DNA from: Cyclina sinensis
Taxonomy: Eukaryota > Mollusca > Bivalvia > Venerida > Veneridae
Direction: 5' to 3'
Length of the DNA: 64,000 nucleotides
NCBI GenBank assembly: GCA_012932295.1
Contig: JAAONU010000001.1
Span: 58,935,693 to 58,999,692 of the forward strand
Shown: positions 13,809 through 25,570 of the stretch, piece by piece
How the letters are laid out: every line of letters begins with the position of its first letter
Numbering within the stretch: position 1 is the stretch's first letter
Translations under genes and position numbers: made by a program
Notes under the pieces: generated by a model
Told to the model about the DNA's origin: nothing
The model's database searches: none
Seen by the model: only the letters and a program-made list of their open reading frames with translations

Positions 13809-16800
13809 AACAAGACGACCATGATTGCCCTTAATCGCTCACCTGAGTCTCATTGCTCATGTTACAAGTATCGTTATTGGTTGTTATGGGTGTTCGTTGT
13901 TCGAAAGTTTGAATAAGTTTGCAATAAGTGTAAAGACACTGGGTGTAACGATACTCAAATTTTAAGCAGAAATAGTTTTACTCTACAGATCCCAGTGAAT
14001 TTGACCTTTGACCTGCAGACCCCCAAAACAGTAGGGTTCTTCTAATATAATTATCCTATGAGGTTGGAAGGTTCTTGGTGTAATGGTACTTAAGTTACTG
14101 AGAAGAAATAGTTTTCACTCTACAGGTCCCTGTGACCTTGACTTTTAACCTTCTGATCCCAAAATTGATAGGGCCCTTTACTGAGTAAAGACAATTTAAC
14201 CATCCTACGAAGTTTGAAGGCTCTGGGTAAAATGGTACTCCAGTTACTAAGCAGAAACAGTTTTCACTCTAGAGGTCCCTGTGAACTTAACCTTTGACCT
14301 AGGGACCCTAAAAACAATAGGGTTCTTCTAATCAAATTATCCTATAAAGTTTGAAGGCTCTGAATGTTATGGTACTACAGTTACTCTGCAGATATACTTT
14401 TCACTCTACAGGTCCCTGTGACACTGACCTTTGACATATTAGCCCCAAAAATAATATGGTTCTTTTATTTAGCAAAAGCAACCATCCTATGAAGTTTGTA
14501 CTCAAGTTATTGAAAGGAAACGAAGTGTGACAGACAGACAGACAGACACCTATGGACAGGGCAAAAACAATATGTCTCCATCAGAAGGGCGGGGTTGGGG
14601 GAGACATAACAACGAAAATTTGAAGGTCTAGCCCTTGGTGTTTCAGAGCAGCAGATTTTTAAAATTTTCCCTATACAAGTCCTTGTGTAAAATCAAATTA
14701 ACCACCCCAGGTGGGGCCAGTTTTAACCCCAGGGTCATGATTTGAACAAACTTGGTAAAGGTCTACTAGACAAAGCTGCACACCAAATACCTAAACTCTA
14801 GGCCTTGTGGTTTCTGACAAGAAGAATTTTTAAGTTTTTCCGATATAACTCTATGTTAAAGGTGTGGCCCCTCGGGCAGGGTCTTTTTTTTGACTCAGGG
14901 GCTATGATCTAAACAAACTTGGTCCAATAGACAATGCTGTACACCAAATATCTTAACTCTATGTATTGTGGTATTTGAAAAGAAAATTTCTTAAAGTTTT
15001 TCCTATATAACTCTATGTAAAACATGTGACCCCATCGTAAGGGGCCTTTTTTAACCCAGGGGCTATGACTTGAACAAACTTGGTAGAGGTTCAATAGACA
15101 ATGCTACATACAAAATATCTAAGCTCTATGCCTTTTGGTTTCTGATGTAAAGATTTTTTAAACCTTTTCCTATATAACTCAATATAAACAAGTGACCCCT
15201 GGGGGCAGGGCCTATTTTGACCAAGTGGCCATGATTTGAACAAACTTAGTAGAGGTCCACTCGACAATGCTGCACACCAAATATCTAGACCCTGTGCCTT
15301 ATGGTATCTGAAACTCTATGTAAACAAGTGACTCCCGGGGCAGGGCCTAATTTAACCCAGTGGCTATGATTAGAACAAAGTTAGTAGAGGTCCACTAGAC
15401 AATGCTACACACCAAATATCTTAACTCTAGGCCTTGCGGTTTCTGACAAAAAGATTTTTTAAAGATTTTCCTTTATAACTCTATGTAAAACATGTGACCC
15501 TTGGGGCGGGGCAATGTTTGACCCAGGGACCATGATTTGAACAAACTTGGTAGAGGTCCACTGGTCAATGCTGCACACCAAATATCTAAACTCTAGGCCT
15601 TGTGGTTTCTGACAAGAAGACTTTTTAGTTTTTCCTAAATAAATCTATGTAAAATCAACTTACCCCAGGGGTGGGATAGGTTTTGACTCCAGGGTCATAA
15701 TTTGAGCAAACTTAGATCAGGTCCACTAGATGATGCTTCCTACCAAATGCCTAGGATAGCTTTTAGTATGCTTTTTAGCTCACTTGAGCACAAAGTGCTC
15801 AGAGTGAGCTTTTCTGATCAGTCTTTGTCTGTCGTCCGTCCGTCGTCAACTTTTCATTTAAACGACATCTCCTCTGAAACCAAAAGGCCAAATTTAATGA
15901 AACTTACCTGGGATGTTCCTTGCATAAAGCTCTACCAAGATTATTCAAATGGTTCTGGTCCATTTCATTTCTGGTTCACTGGAGCTAAAAATAGATTTTA
16001 AAAGTTGGGTCTTTAAAAATCTTCTTCTCCAAAACCTTATGTCATTGAGCTTAGATATTTGGTATAAAGCATCATCTAGTGGACTTCTACCAAGTTTATT
16101 CAAATTATGACCTTGGGGTCAAAATTGGTAGAGGTCCTCTAGACAAGCTAATTTAACACAGATTTATATAGGGAAAACTTAAAATCTTCAGAAACCACGA
16201 GGCCTAGAGTTAAGATATTTGGTGTGAAGCATTGATCAGTAGACGTCTACCAAGTCTGTTCAAATCATGGCCCCTGGGTCAAAAATGGCCCCGCCCCAGG
16301 GGTCACATGTTTTACATAGAGTTATATAGAAAAAACTTTTTAAAAAGTCTTCTTGTCAGAAACCGCAAGGCCTAGAGTTTGATATTTGGCATGTAGCATT
16401 GTCTAGTGGACTCTACTAAGTTTGTTCAAATCATAGCCACTGGGCCCTGCCCCGGGGGTCACTTATTTACATAGATTTATAAAGGAAAACATTTTAAAAA
16501 ACTTCACATCAGAAACCAAAAGGCATAGAGCTTAGATATTTTATATGTAGCATTGTCTAGAGGACCTCTACCAAGTTTGTTCAAATCATGGTCCTTGGGT
16601 CAAAAATGGCCCCGACCCAGGGGTCACATGTTTTACATAGAGTTATATAGGAAAAACTTTTAAAATCTTCTTGTCAGAAACCACACGGCCTTGAGCTTAG
16701 ATATTTGGTGTGCAGCATTGTCTAGTGGACCTTTTCGAAGTTTGTTCAAATCATAACCCTGGGGTTAAAACTGGCCCCACCTGGGGGGTCATTTGATTTT

Positions 16801-17724
16801 AGACAAAGACTTATATAGGGAAAACTTAAAAACTCTGCTGCTCTGAAACACCAAGGGCTAGACCTTCAATTGTTGGTTGTTATGTCTCCCCCCCCAACCC
16901 CGACCTTCTGATGGAACCATATTGTTTTTGCCCTGTCCATGGGTGTCTGTTTGTCTGTCTGTCTGTCACACTTCGTTTCCTTTCAATAACTTGAGTACCA
17001 GTTGACCCAAAGCCTTCAAACTTCACAGGGTTATTGCCCTTATTGAGCAAAAAAACTTTGTTTTTTGTGTCAGTAGGTCGAAGGTCAAGGTCAGAGGGAC
17101 CGCTAGAGTGAAAACCGTTTCCACTCAATAACAGGAGTACCATTTCATCCAGAGCCTTCAGACTGCATAGAAAGATTGCTTTTACTAAATAGAAGAACCA
17201 TATTGTATTTTGGGCTAGTATGTCAAAGGTCAGCGTCACAGGGACATTTAGAGTGAAAAGTATATCTACAAAGTAACTGTGTTACCATTACACCCAGGGC
17301 CTTCAAACTTTATAGGATAATTGTATTAGAAGAACCCTATTGTTTTTATGGTCCCTAGATCAAAGGTTAAGTTCACAGTCTAGTCAAAAGTCAAAGTCAC
17401 AGGGACTGTATGTGAAAACTATTTCTACTTAGTAACTGAAGTACCATTACACCAAGAACCTTCAAACTTCATAGGGTAATTATATAAGAAGAATCATATT
17501 GTTTTTGTTGTGTATATAGGTTAAAGGTCAAGTTCACTGGGATCTGTAGAGTAAAACTATATCTGCTCAAAAATTTGAGTACCAATACACCCAGAACCTT
17601 AAAACATATTGCAAACTTATTCAAACTTGCGAACAACGAACACCCATAACAACCAATAACGATACTTGTAACATGAGCAATGAGACTCAGGTGAGCGGTT
17701 TAGGGCCATCATGACCCTCTTGTT
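13809..17724. mobile_element. 3.9-kb inverted-repeat (foldback) element
   Basis: The left end (AACAAGACGACCATGATTGC, then CTCACCTGAGTCTCATTGC) reappears as its reverse complement at the right end (17630-17724). The arms continue inward for about 1.9 kb each. The outer part of each arm is an array of roughly 130-bp units ending in words like CAGGTCCCTGTGA. The inner part is an array of roughly 155-180-bp units with CATGATTTGAACAAACTTGG. The centre (about 15775-16010) is a different bivalve-type repeat that starts with a small palindrome around AGCTCACTTGAGCAC. A (GACA)n tract lies in each outer arm (14530, 16945). No transposase is visible, so it is non-autonomous or a composite of repeats. 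Confidence 0.8.
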
Positions 17725-18990
17725 TCCATTGTCCATCTATCTGTTCAAATTTTGCTTGTTAACCCTCTAGAGGCTTCAATTTCAATCAGATCTTAATGAA
17801 ACTTGATCAGAATGTTTACTTCAATAAAATCTCGAACGAATTTGAAAATGAGTCACTTGTGGTGAAAAACTAGGTCACTGTGTCTAATTATGAAACAAAA
17901 TCACCCTAGAAACCATATCTTTTATCAGATCTACACGAAACTTGGACTGAGTATTTATCTTTATGAATACAAACTCTTGGTTACGTGGAGTCACAAACTA
18001 GGTCACTGGGTAAAATCATAGGAAATCATTGTTAACACTCTAGAGGTAAAATTATTGACCTGTTTTAAATGAAATTTAGTATGTTTGCCTTGATAGATTC
18101 TTGAATGCTTTTAACTGGGTCACATGTGATCAGAATTTAGGTTCAAGGGTCAAATCATACGAACTTTTTTTAATACTCAAGAGGTCAGATCTCGATGAAA
18201 ATTTAGAATGTTTGGTTTGACGGATTCTTAGGCCGATTTGAAACTGGGTCACTTTTATGACCACTCACTCACTAACAGAAATTTGATGTTGAATTTTCAC
18301 TTGTCCGCGGACAAGTAAAATGCGAAAATGCAGTTGTACAAATGTTTGACTTGAATAGTGGATTTTACAAGCCCTACTGTTGTCCATCTCTTTCAAATCT
18401 TCTTGCAAAAAATAGTGAGCACTTGAAAGACCCCAGTATAATTTGGCAAATACATTTTTAGATGCCCTTTCACTAAAGATTATTAAAGAAATTTTGATAT
18501 TTTAAAGAATATGGCTATCAGGGTAAAATGTATCCTCCAGAAACAAAGTTTGAAGGTGGTCTTACAAGCGGTATTTTGGTCAAATTGTCAGTCGATTGCC
18601 AAAAGTTGTCCCAAAAATGAAATTTCACACTTGATCTGCATAAAGTGTAGATCTGCTTGCCATATTTTAGCTCACCTGACGAAGGTCAGCTGCAGCTTCA
18701 AGTATGCTCTAGCTATTTGGTTTGTAGTATCACCTGGTGGACATCTACCAATATTGTTCAAATCGTGACCCCTGGGTAAATAAAATTATTCCAAAGAGTT
18801 CACTTCCATTCGTACTGACTTTCATTCTTGGTTTTAATTCTATAAGCTTAAAATTTAGACCACACATACAGTTTTTATTTAGATTTCAATAACCAACTTT
18901 GATGAACTTGTTCTCTGGTAATGTGTTCCTTTGGACCTCGTGCAACACATTTTAAGTGAGCGACCCAGGGCCATTTAGCCCTCTTGTTGT
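17725..18990. repeat. degenerate bivalve-type interspersed repeat
   Basis: Loosely repeated words (AACTTGATCAGAATGTTT, AGGTCACTGTGTC, CTCTAGAGG) run to a GTGAGCGACCCAGGGCCATT ending near 18955-18986. That ending matches the style of the foldback element's right end. No coding potential. Confidence 0.55.
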
Positions 18991-19830
18991 CTTCCCTGAT
19001 CACATGATGACTTTGTCATCTATTGTTTGGAATATGTTGACAACATTTTAGCTTATAAGCACTTTAGATGCCACATTTTTATATCTAGCATACATAAAAC
19101 CTTTTCAAAATATATATCCTGATCGGGTCTTGGACTTAAATGATTTGGTCATGTTGGTTGAAAAAATAGGTCACCAGTCCATCAAATGAAAACTCTAAAG
19201 GCTACAGGTTTTTCCCAGCTCAGAATTTTTGCCTTGGTTGCCTCAGACAGATACGAAACTTGGTCACATTGGTTAAAAAATGCCGTCATCGGCTTAGATC
19301 AGTAGAAAATCTTGTGAACTCTCTAGAGATGACATATTTGGCCCAATGTTTCTAAAATAATTATGATGAAAATGTGTGTATTAATGATCTCCAGTATGGC
19401 TGGTAAGCATAAGCACATATGGTCGAAATCGAGGTCAGATTCTTCCCTGTCTTCTTGAAAGTTCTTAAAAATATATACCTTCATTATTTCGTTGATAAAT
19501 TTTTAACTGGATCATGTAGGGTCAAAAAAAAGGTCATCAGCTCAGGGAAGTGGAAAACCTTGTGAACTCAGATCAGGTCAAACTAACTACCAAACTGCTA
19601 GACGTGGTCAGAATGCTTTTCCAGTTGGCCTCTTGGAAGATATTAAAGCTTGGTCATTCAGGTTCAAGACTAAAACAAACTTACATGGAATGAAAAATTT
19701 AGGAATCTGACTAAAATGATAAAAAATGTATGACAGTTATTATTTGACCAATATGTTTTCAGTAAAGACAGTGGTTCTCGGGTGAGCGGTGCAGGGCTAT
19801 TACGCTTAGCGTTCTGACATCCACTGACTG
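18991..19830. repeat. second copy of the degenerate repeat family
   Basis: The same loose vocabulary recurs (GGTCA-rich, CTCTAGAGATGA), ending in GGTGAGCGGTGCAGGGCTAT at about 19779-19800. It appears to be an independent decayed insertion of the same family. Confidence 0.45.
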
Positions 19831-21640
19831 CCCCATCTAACTTTGCTTACAAGTAAGGGACTTTCCGACCAGATTTACAAATGATATGTTGTTAACTATC
19901 CTGATAAATTTCAACAGAAGGCAATTAGTGAAAAACAATCCTTAAAAGTCCAGTCCATTGGTTCAAAATTCAAGAGAGATAAAACAAAAGTTCATAAATA
20001 TTGTGTGCGAATATTGTGTGGTTTATAGCAGTGTTAAACTAAATGACAACTACCTGCAGGCTGTAGGAATTCCTTGCTGCAGCTAGAAAAAAAGTCCATC
20101 TAATGGCACTTAGACACGAATATACAAAATATTTTATTCCACAATGCACAAGGTTTGACCTCAGGACCACGAGTCTTCGTGGCGAGTCACATGACATTGT
20201 ATCAAATGAAAATTTTGCCTATTTTAAAGTGCCGCCACGTGGTTATGAATAACAGAGTGGAACATATATATAAGACATTGATCTGCAAGATTTGTTCACC
20301 TGATCTTGACCTAAGCAAACCAGACCTTGTATGCATCATCCCATATAACATATGTTCCAAATAGTGTCAAAGTAATGTCATCTAGAACTCAGCTACAGAG
20401 CGAAAACGAACAAATACATGTAAAATATTCTTTATTTGGCCACTGAAGAGAAACCATGGCCATGGTACCTAGAGATTTGTTCGCACGTCATCTTCATCTG
20501 ATAACTCTACTAGCAAGCTAATCCGCAAAAAATCACTGGCCGATTTACAGAGTGGAGGCGACTGATACAGGTTGTGCATCCAGATTTGACCTTGACTTCG
20601 AGAGCACGAGTTTTTGCTCCTAATTGTATTAAAGCATCACGTTCAACACTAACTTATACAGTAGACATGAACACACAGGTAGGCTGTTTTCAATGATTAT
20701 TATGGTGCAAATTAATGTTCCTTCGAGGTTGGTTTTAGGAGTTTTGTTTGTGACATGTCTTTTTTAAGTTCTGAATATTTGTGACAATTTATATCAAAGC
20801 TATTGAAAATATAAACCAAATTTTTCAAACATAAGATCACACCGAATATCATAGCATAAACATTCTCTGGAAACCTTTACACTGGATTATATTTGCACCG
20901 TCTTCAATAACTGTAAGAGGACTGTCTGGTCAATATCTTTTCATACCAAGATTCAGAAGTTTATAACTAGGGGCTGTAGTGTAGAAAAAAAGAAAACGGG
21001 TATTATTTGTTTCGTTCTAAACGTTGTTGTGTTATTGTAATGTGTTTGGTAAGGGTCAGTCTCTCGCACGATTTGTGGAGCCAAGTCAGAAAAAAGGTCA
21101 TTTATGACAATAAAGCAGGCCTAACAGTTAAACTTCTAGCGGTGTAGGTAGGACTGTGGTCGATTGAAATCAGTCGCTTCACTGGTACACCAGGGGTCAC
21201 TCCACCACTAACACAATTGAATGTCATTTGGATGAGACGTTATCCGAGGTTCCATGTAATGCTGCTATACACTGTATACACTGATCATGTAAAGAACCAT
21301 GAATGTATCTGTATCTTGCACCTCCCCCCACCACACACACACACCATACAAATGTTTAACTACAAATATGGTAAAAATATGCTTTAAAACTTGCTTAATG
21401 AAGCTCTCTCCAGTCTGGCAAAGATGTTACAACATTTGAATTGGAACTTAAAGTATGTGTTACTTCATTTGGGGTTAAGTTTATTTTCTAATGTAGGCCC
21501 CAGGGGTCGGACATTTTTAATATAAAATAATACTTTTCAAATTCCATAACTGCCCTAGATCTGTAACTTTGTAAAAACGTTCTACAATACGATTATTTTG
21601 CTAAGATTTCAACACGATACAGTTCGGTTTTATATTATTG
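19831..21640. other. intergenic, no gene seen
   Basis: AT-rich sequence with weak internal similarity between about 20150-20220 and 20580-20640 (TTTGACCT followed by a cACGAGT word), suggesting another degraded repeat. A short (CA)n lies near 21325-21345. No exon-like frames. Confidence 0.5.
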
Positions 21641-22059
21641 TTTTAGATAAAAAAAAAATATTGCTGTCGCGAATAACTTGGATTCGCTTGTGATCATCTC
21701 TTTATAAAATCAAATACGAAAACAAGGGCGTACAGAGCAGGGAGTAAAAATGCAAGTCTTTCCACACCAGCGGTCAGGTTCTTTTTTCCGGAAATAGACT
21801 GTTGAAGGAATAAAAATGGCACTCATTCTGTAATTTCAAAAATAAGTTAAAAAAAGAAACAAAAAACGATACACGAAAATAGTTTTTCTTTTTTATCAAG
21901 GTGAAACGCATGTACAAACTCTTAATTAGAACTACTTAAACTGATAAATAATATTAACTTTCATAAATAAGAAAACCAGCCAGCAGAAGACAACTTGACC
22001 ACTCCGCAAAGTCTAAGTCGGGCCTGTAATAATTTTGGGTTAATAACATCTATTATTAA

Positions 22060-22952
22060 CCCTTTTACCCATCGCAAAGTACATGTATAGTGTAGCGGAA
22101 GGATACTCCGAGAACTTCTTTCCATATAAAAGCGTGGCGCAGTCTGTTACGCATTCCTTTTCATTCTGGAATCAAACGAAGAAGGTAGGCGTGCTGACGC
22201 CATCTTTAAACTTCTTTAAAAATCTTGTCTTTTACCATTATTCAAATACTTTTAAAACCCACCCTCCCACCGCATTCTTGTTCTGTCCATTTTTTTTATA
22301 TTTTCAGCCTAAAAGATTCCTTCGTCATGGCGAGTAAGCGATGGCCGACCGTGAGACCAGACATGCAATATCGTTAAGTGATATATTCAAATAAAAATGC
22401 ACCATGAATGTATTTTTAGCACACACGACTCTAGTTTGCTATAGTAACCTGGGCAAACATATCATGAGAAGATATCACTATTTAAGTGCTTGTGTAACAA
22501 GAATGAAGACTCTAGTTTGCTATAGTAACCTGAGCAAACATATCATTAGAACTTATCACCATAATTATAATTTATAAGTGCTTGTGAAACGAGAATAAGG
22601 ACTTTAGTCTGCTACTATGATCTGAGTTAGACTGAATATACACTATATCTGTTTTGTGGTCTGAATAGTCTCCATAAGGTCGTGCAATTATTTCAAATTA
22701 GTTAATATCAGTGTAAAATATTCATTTAAATAGTGGCATTTTATAGCATAAATTTAGGGATTTTGCTGCCGTTATCGGAGCGAAAAAGCACATTGTGCTT
22801 TATAAATTAATATTTAATTAGTACTTCAAATTTCATCAAGTAAACTACTTATAAAATATACTCAGCCACGACAATATTTTCGCCATTACTTAATAAAAAT
22901 AAATTCTATTAATTTATATTTGTGTTGTATCTTTGTCGATGGGTAAAAGCCA
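22060..22952. mobile_element. 893-bp TTAA-flanked element (piggyBac-like, non-autonomous)
   Basis: CCCTTTTACCCATCG at the left end is matched by the reverse complement at the right end (CGATGGGTAAAAG, 22937-22949). TTAA directly abuts both ends (22056-22059 and 22953-22956). TTAA target sites and CCYTTT-style ends are known for piggyBac. Inside are three diverged tandem units starting ACTCTAGTTTGCTATAGTAA (22430, 22509, about 22600). Copy 2 of the duplication lacks it. The 84-codon frame inside has no recognisable domain. Confidence 0.6.
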
Positions 22953-23439
22953 TTAACCCATAAATGCCTATATAGTGTCTATAAAAATAGACACAGGCAA
23001 CAAGTGCAGACCTAGACTTGACACCGCAATATGTGACGTCTGATCAAGGTATACTGTTTTCATAAAGAAGTTTCTTCCCTAAATAGAATCAAAGTGAAAA
23101 TTTATACCAGAAAGAGTTTTCATTGAAAAATAGACACATCCAACTGACAAGGATTGCATACTAAGGACATGAGTTATGATTAAAAAAAAACACTCATATG
23201 CCTTAAAATATCCCTTCAAGGAAAGGAGAGAAGACGTGTTTTATGTTTATCGTCAAATAAATGCAGATGTAGCGAAGCTGAAGGTAATATTGCTACATCA
23301 CAAGGAAAGTCTGGTTGACGAAATTACCAGGCTTCCGAAACCTCTGAGATTATTTTGAAAAAATGTCAGATTTTTCATTGTCTTCTAAAATTAAATCAGT
23401 ATATCATGCTTTTCTGAGTGAATGACGATTATGAACACT

Positions 23440-23445
23440 TTTATT
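23440..23445 (-). terminator. probable poly(A) signal of P1
   Basis: AATAAA on the minus strand, about 113 bp past the P1 stop codon. Position and orientation are right for 3' end formation. Confidence 0.45.
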
Positions 23446-23557
23446 TCATAGCGACATTATTGTTGATATTCGCAAGCAAAGAGCTGAGTCCTCTTTGATT
23501 CTAGTAAGCAGATGGATTTCAAAATGGTTCGTACAAAAGCATGACGAAGTCTTTGAC

Positions 23558-24444
23558 TCATGAAACTGGGCGTCTGGCTGCAATAATCCGTTCACAATCC
23601 GGATCAAAGTCAAAATGCTGTCCACTTTGACAAATGTATGGTCTAGAATGTCCGCCCAGCCTTGTACAACGTCCACCTTGCCGCCGCATCTGAAACGAAA
23701 ATCGAAAGAAATAACAAAACAAATAAATCGACTACATTTGTAAACGTAATGTTTTTGTGTATATTTATTTACTGAATCCAAAACTGGAAAGTAGAAGTTC
23801 TTATTGAAAAGCAACTTTTTTTCATAGGGAAATTTTGCTTTTATCCATTATCCAGTAACAAAACATATTAGCGAACTCGTGTTTTCACATTTAATAAGAA
23901 AATGCAAGTATTTTAATCATTAACTGATTATCTTACATTTCTTTAGGCTCATCTCAAAAAACTTTTTTTCTCTCATTTGATAACAATTTGAATTAATTAT
24001 CGGGGTGGAAAAAAACAATCCATTCATTACACTTTCGGACAATGATACATAACGATTTTCCGGTACCCACACCCACCGTATAGATTTCCACTGAGCATTC
24101 GACAGCATTCGAGGCGGGTGTGCTGGGAGCGAGATCTTCCCAGCCATTTGCGGACCGTATGCTTTCTGATTCCATAGGCTCGTCTTCGTGCTGGTTGCCG
24201 CCGGATTGTCCTGGTGTATTTTGTCCATCGACGGCATCCATGTATGCTTCTTGTAATGCTGATGGTAACCCCTGGAAAAATGTAAATCTTAAAAATTGTT
24301 TTTAATTGAATCAGAATTTCTTATTCAAAAAAGGCTTTTTTCAGAAACAAATTCGTTTTGGAACTCAAACTTTTCTTTGTCACATGTCCAGAACTGAAAT
24401 GATTGAGACTGATCAGAAAAGATATCTGTCTGTTAGAATAATAT

Positions 24445-24476
<32 letters not shown>

Positions 24477-25324
24477 TATTATTATTATTATTATTATTAT
24501 CATTTCTATTATTGTTACCAAAACCAGGGCAATTCGTATGAGCGGAGGAAGCATTACAACGGTTTCGTTCAATTTTATTTATTCTTATGCGAGATAAAAG
24601 CGCGGGTACTGCTCGTAAGCTTGACTTGAGTACATAATTACGGATCTTGAAAATTTAGTTGTTCTTTTTCAGTGAGGTATTCGAATGCAAAAAAAATCAA
24701 AACAGGTGATATGGTAACAGTTTTAATTTCATATTTCAAAAAAAAACGTCAGTGAAAAAATTCTATAAAGAATTGTTTTTTTTTAATATAATTACATATA
24801 TCGGAACTTATTATTTCTTCAACAAACCAAAATTGTGTTAAAATATGATTTTGAAAAATAGCCCTTTAAAACTTGTAGTACTTTTTGCAATTCATTTCAT
24901 TTATCTTAAATCAAACATTTTCCTTAACGATCCTACATAAAGATAAAAAAAAATGCTTTTTGACTCAAATTCAGGAGAACAAATATTTTGACATGTTTTC
25001 CATTTTTTAAACCTCCGATAAAAAAGTAAGTCTTAACATAACTTAGAAACTTATTAGAATACTTGATAATAAAAAAAGTGATGTGCAAGCAGCTTATATA
25101 TATTGTCCTGAAATATTTTTCTTCTATAATTAGAATACTTTTCGCAAAAAAAAATAGCATTAAACGAAGGAAGGCCAATATAAATATGTACTCACTTCAT
25201 CCCTTTGCTGAGGGTTTCTGGGTCTCTGCCTACGCCTAGGGTTGCTTTGGCAACGACATTCCTCAAAGAGTAGAGCGCTTGCAAGGACCAAAGTTAAAAA
25301 GGCCCACGCGCGAATGACAGACAT
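23558..25324 (-). CDS. P1: secreted four-cysteine pro-peptide (3 exons, 151 aa)
   Basis: Exons 25324-25196 (43 codons), 24271-24077 (65) and 23689-23558 (43 plus stop) join at phase 0 with GT-AG sites. Exon 1 encodes a signal peptide (MSVIRAWAFLTLVLASALLF) and then a basic NPRRRQRPR tract that could be a furin-type cleavage site. Exon 2 encodes a Gln/Asn/acidic linker ending in a conserved ECSVEIY. Exon 3 encodes GGRCTRLGG, then YICQSG and PDCERII. The C-terminal cysteines are at 102, 116, 128 and 140 (C-x13-C-x11-C-x11-C), with two more (C23, C25) at the end of the signal region. I recognise no described family. A secreted antimicrobial, hormone-like or cytokine-like peptide is possible but unproven. 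It lies in tandem with P2 and P3 on the same strand. Confidence 0.82.
24448..24502. repeat. (CAT)n/(ATT)n microsatellite in P1 intron 1
   Basis: About nine CAT units followed by ATT units. It occupies the same intron position as the 1.3-kb AGT array in P2. The poly-His/Tyr frames across it are repeat translations. Confidence 0.93.
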
Positions 25325-25549
25325 TTTCCTTCTATCTTGAGTAATTTCTCTTTCAATCTACAGTAAGTTAATATGTCACAAAGTTCTCTGCCAAAACGAT
25401 TTTTAAAAAGTCTGGTCGCAGCGTTTTGTTATCCTGTTGCATAAAAGATCTTTCCAAATTTTCTTTCGACAACTATTTTTCTAACTTTAGAAAAATAACA
25501 ATCAATGCACAAACTGAACTCTTGTTCTGTTGCGAGCAGATGTGCACTG

Positions 25550-25570
25550 GCTGCACATTTAAATGCATCT
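25550..25570 (-). promoter_or_regulatory. TATA-like box candidate upstream of P1
   Basis: ATTTAAAT at 25557-25564 lies about 233 bp upstream of the P1 ATG. It is preserved, with its neighbour TGTGCACTGGCTGCACA, at the same place upstream of P2. A small 5' UTR intron is possible, because an acceptor-like TACTGTAG lies close to the ATG. Weak evidence. Confidence 0.3.

Noticed and set aside
13191..13916. Two frames with repeated CRA and ECRAVH-like motifs
   Set aside because: They are the 97-bp satellite read through; the protein repeats follow the DNA period.
16880..17239. 119-codon minus-strand frame
   Set aside because: Lies wholly in the arm of the inverted repeat, and its residues reflect repeated units.
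22083..22337. 84-codon frame near the start of the TTAA element
   Set aside because: No similarity to piggyBac transposase motifs and no second supporting feature.
24306..24629. Frame with poly-His and poly-Tyr
   Set aside because: Translation of the CAT/ATT microsatellite in P1 intron 1.
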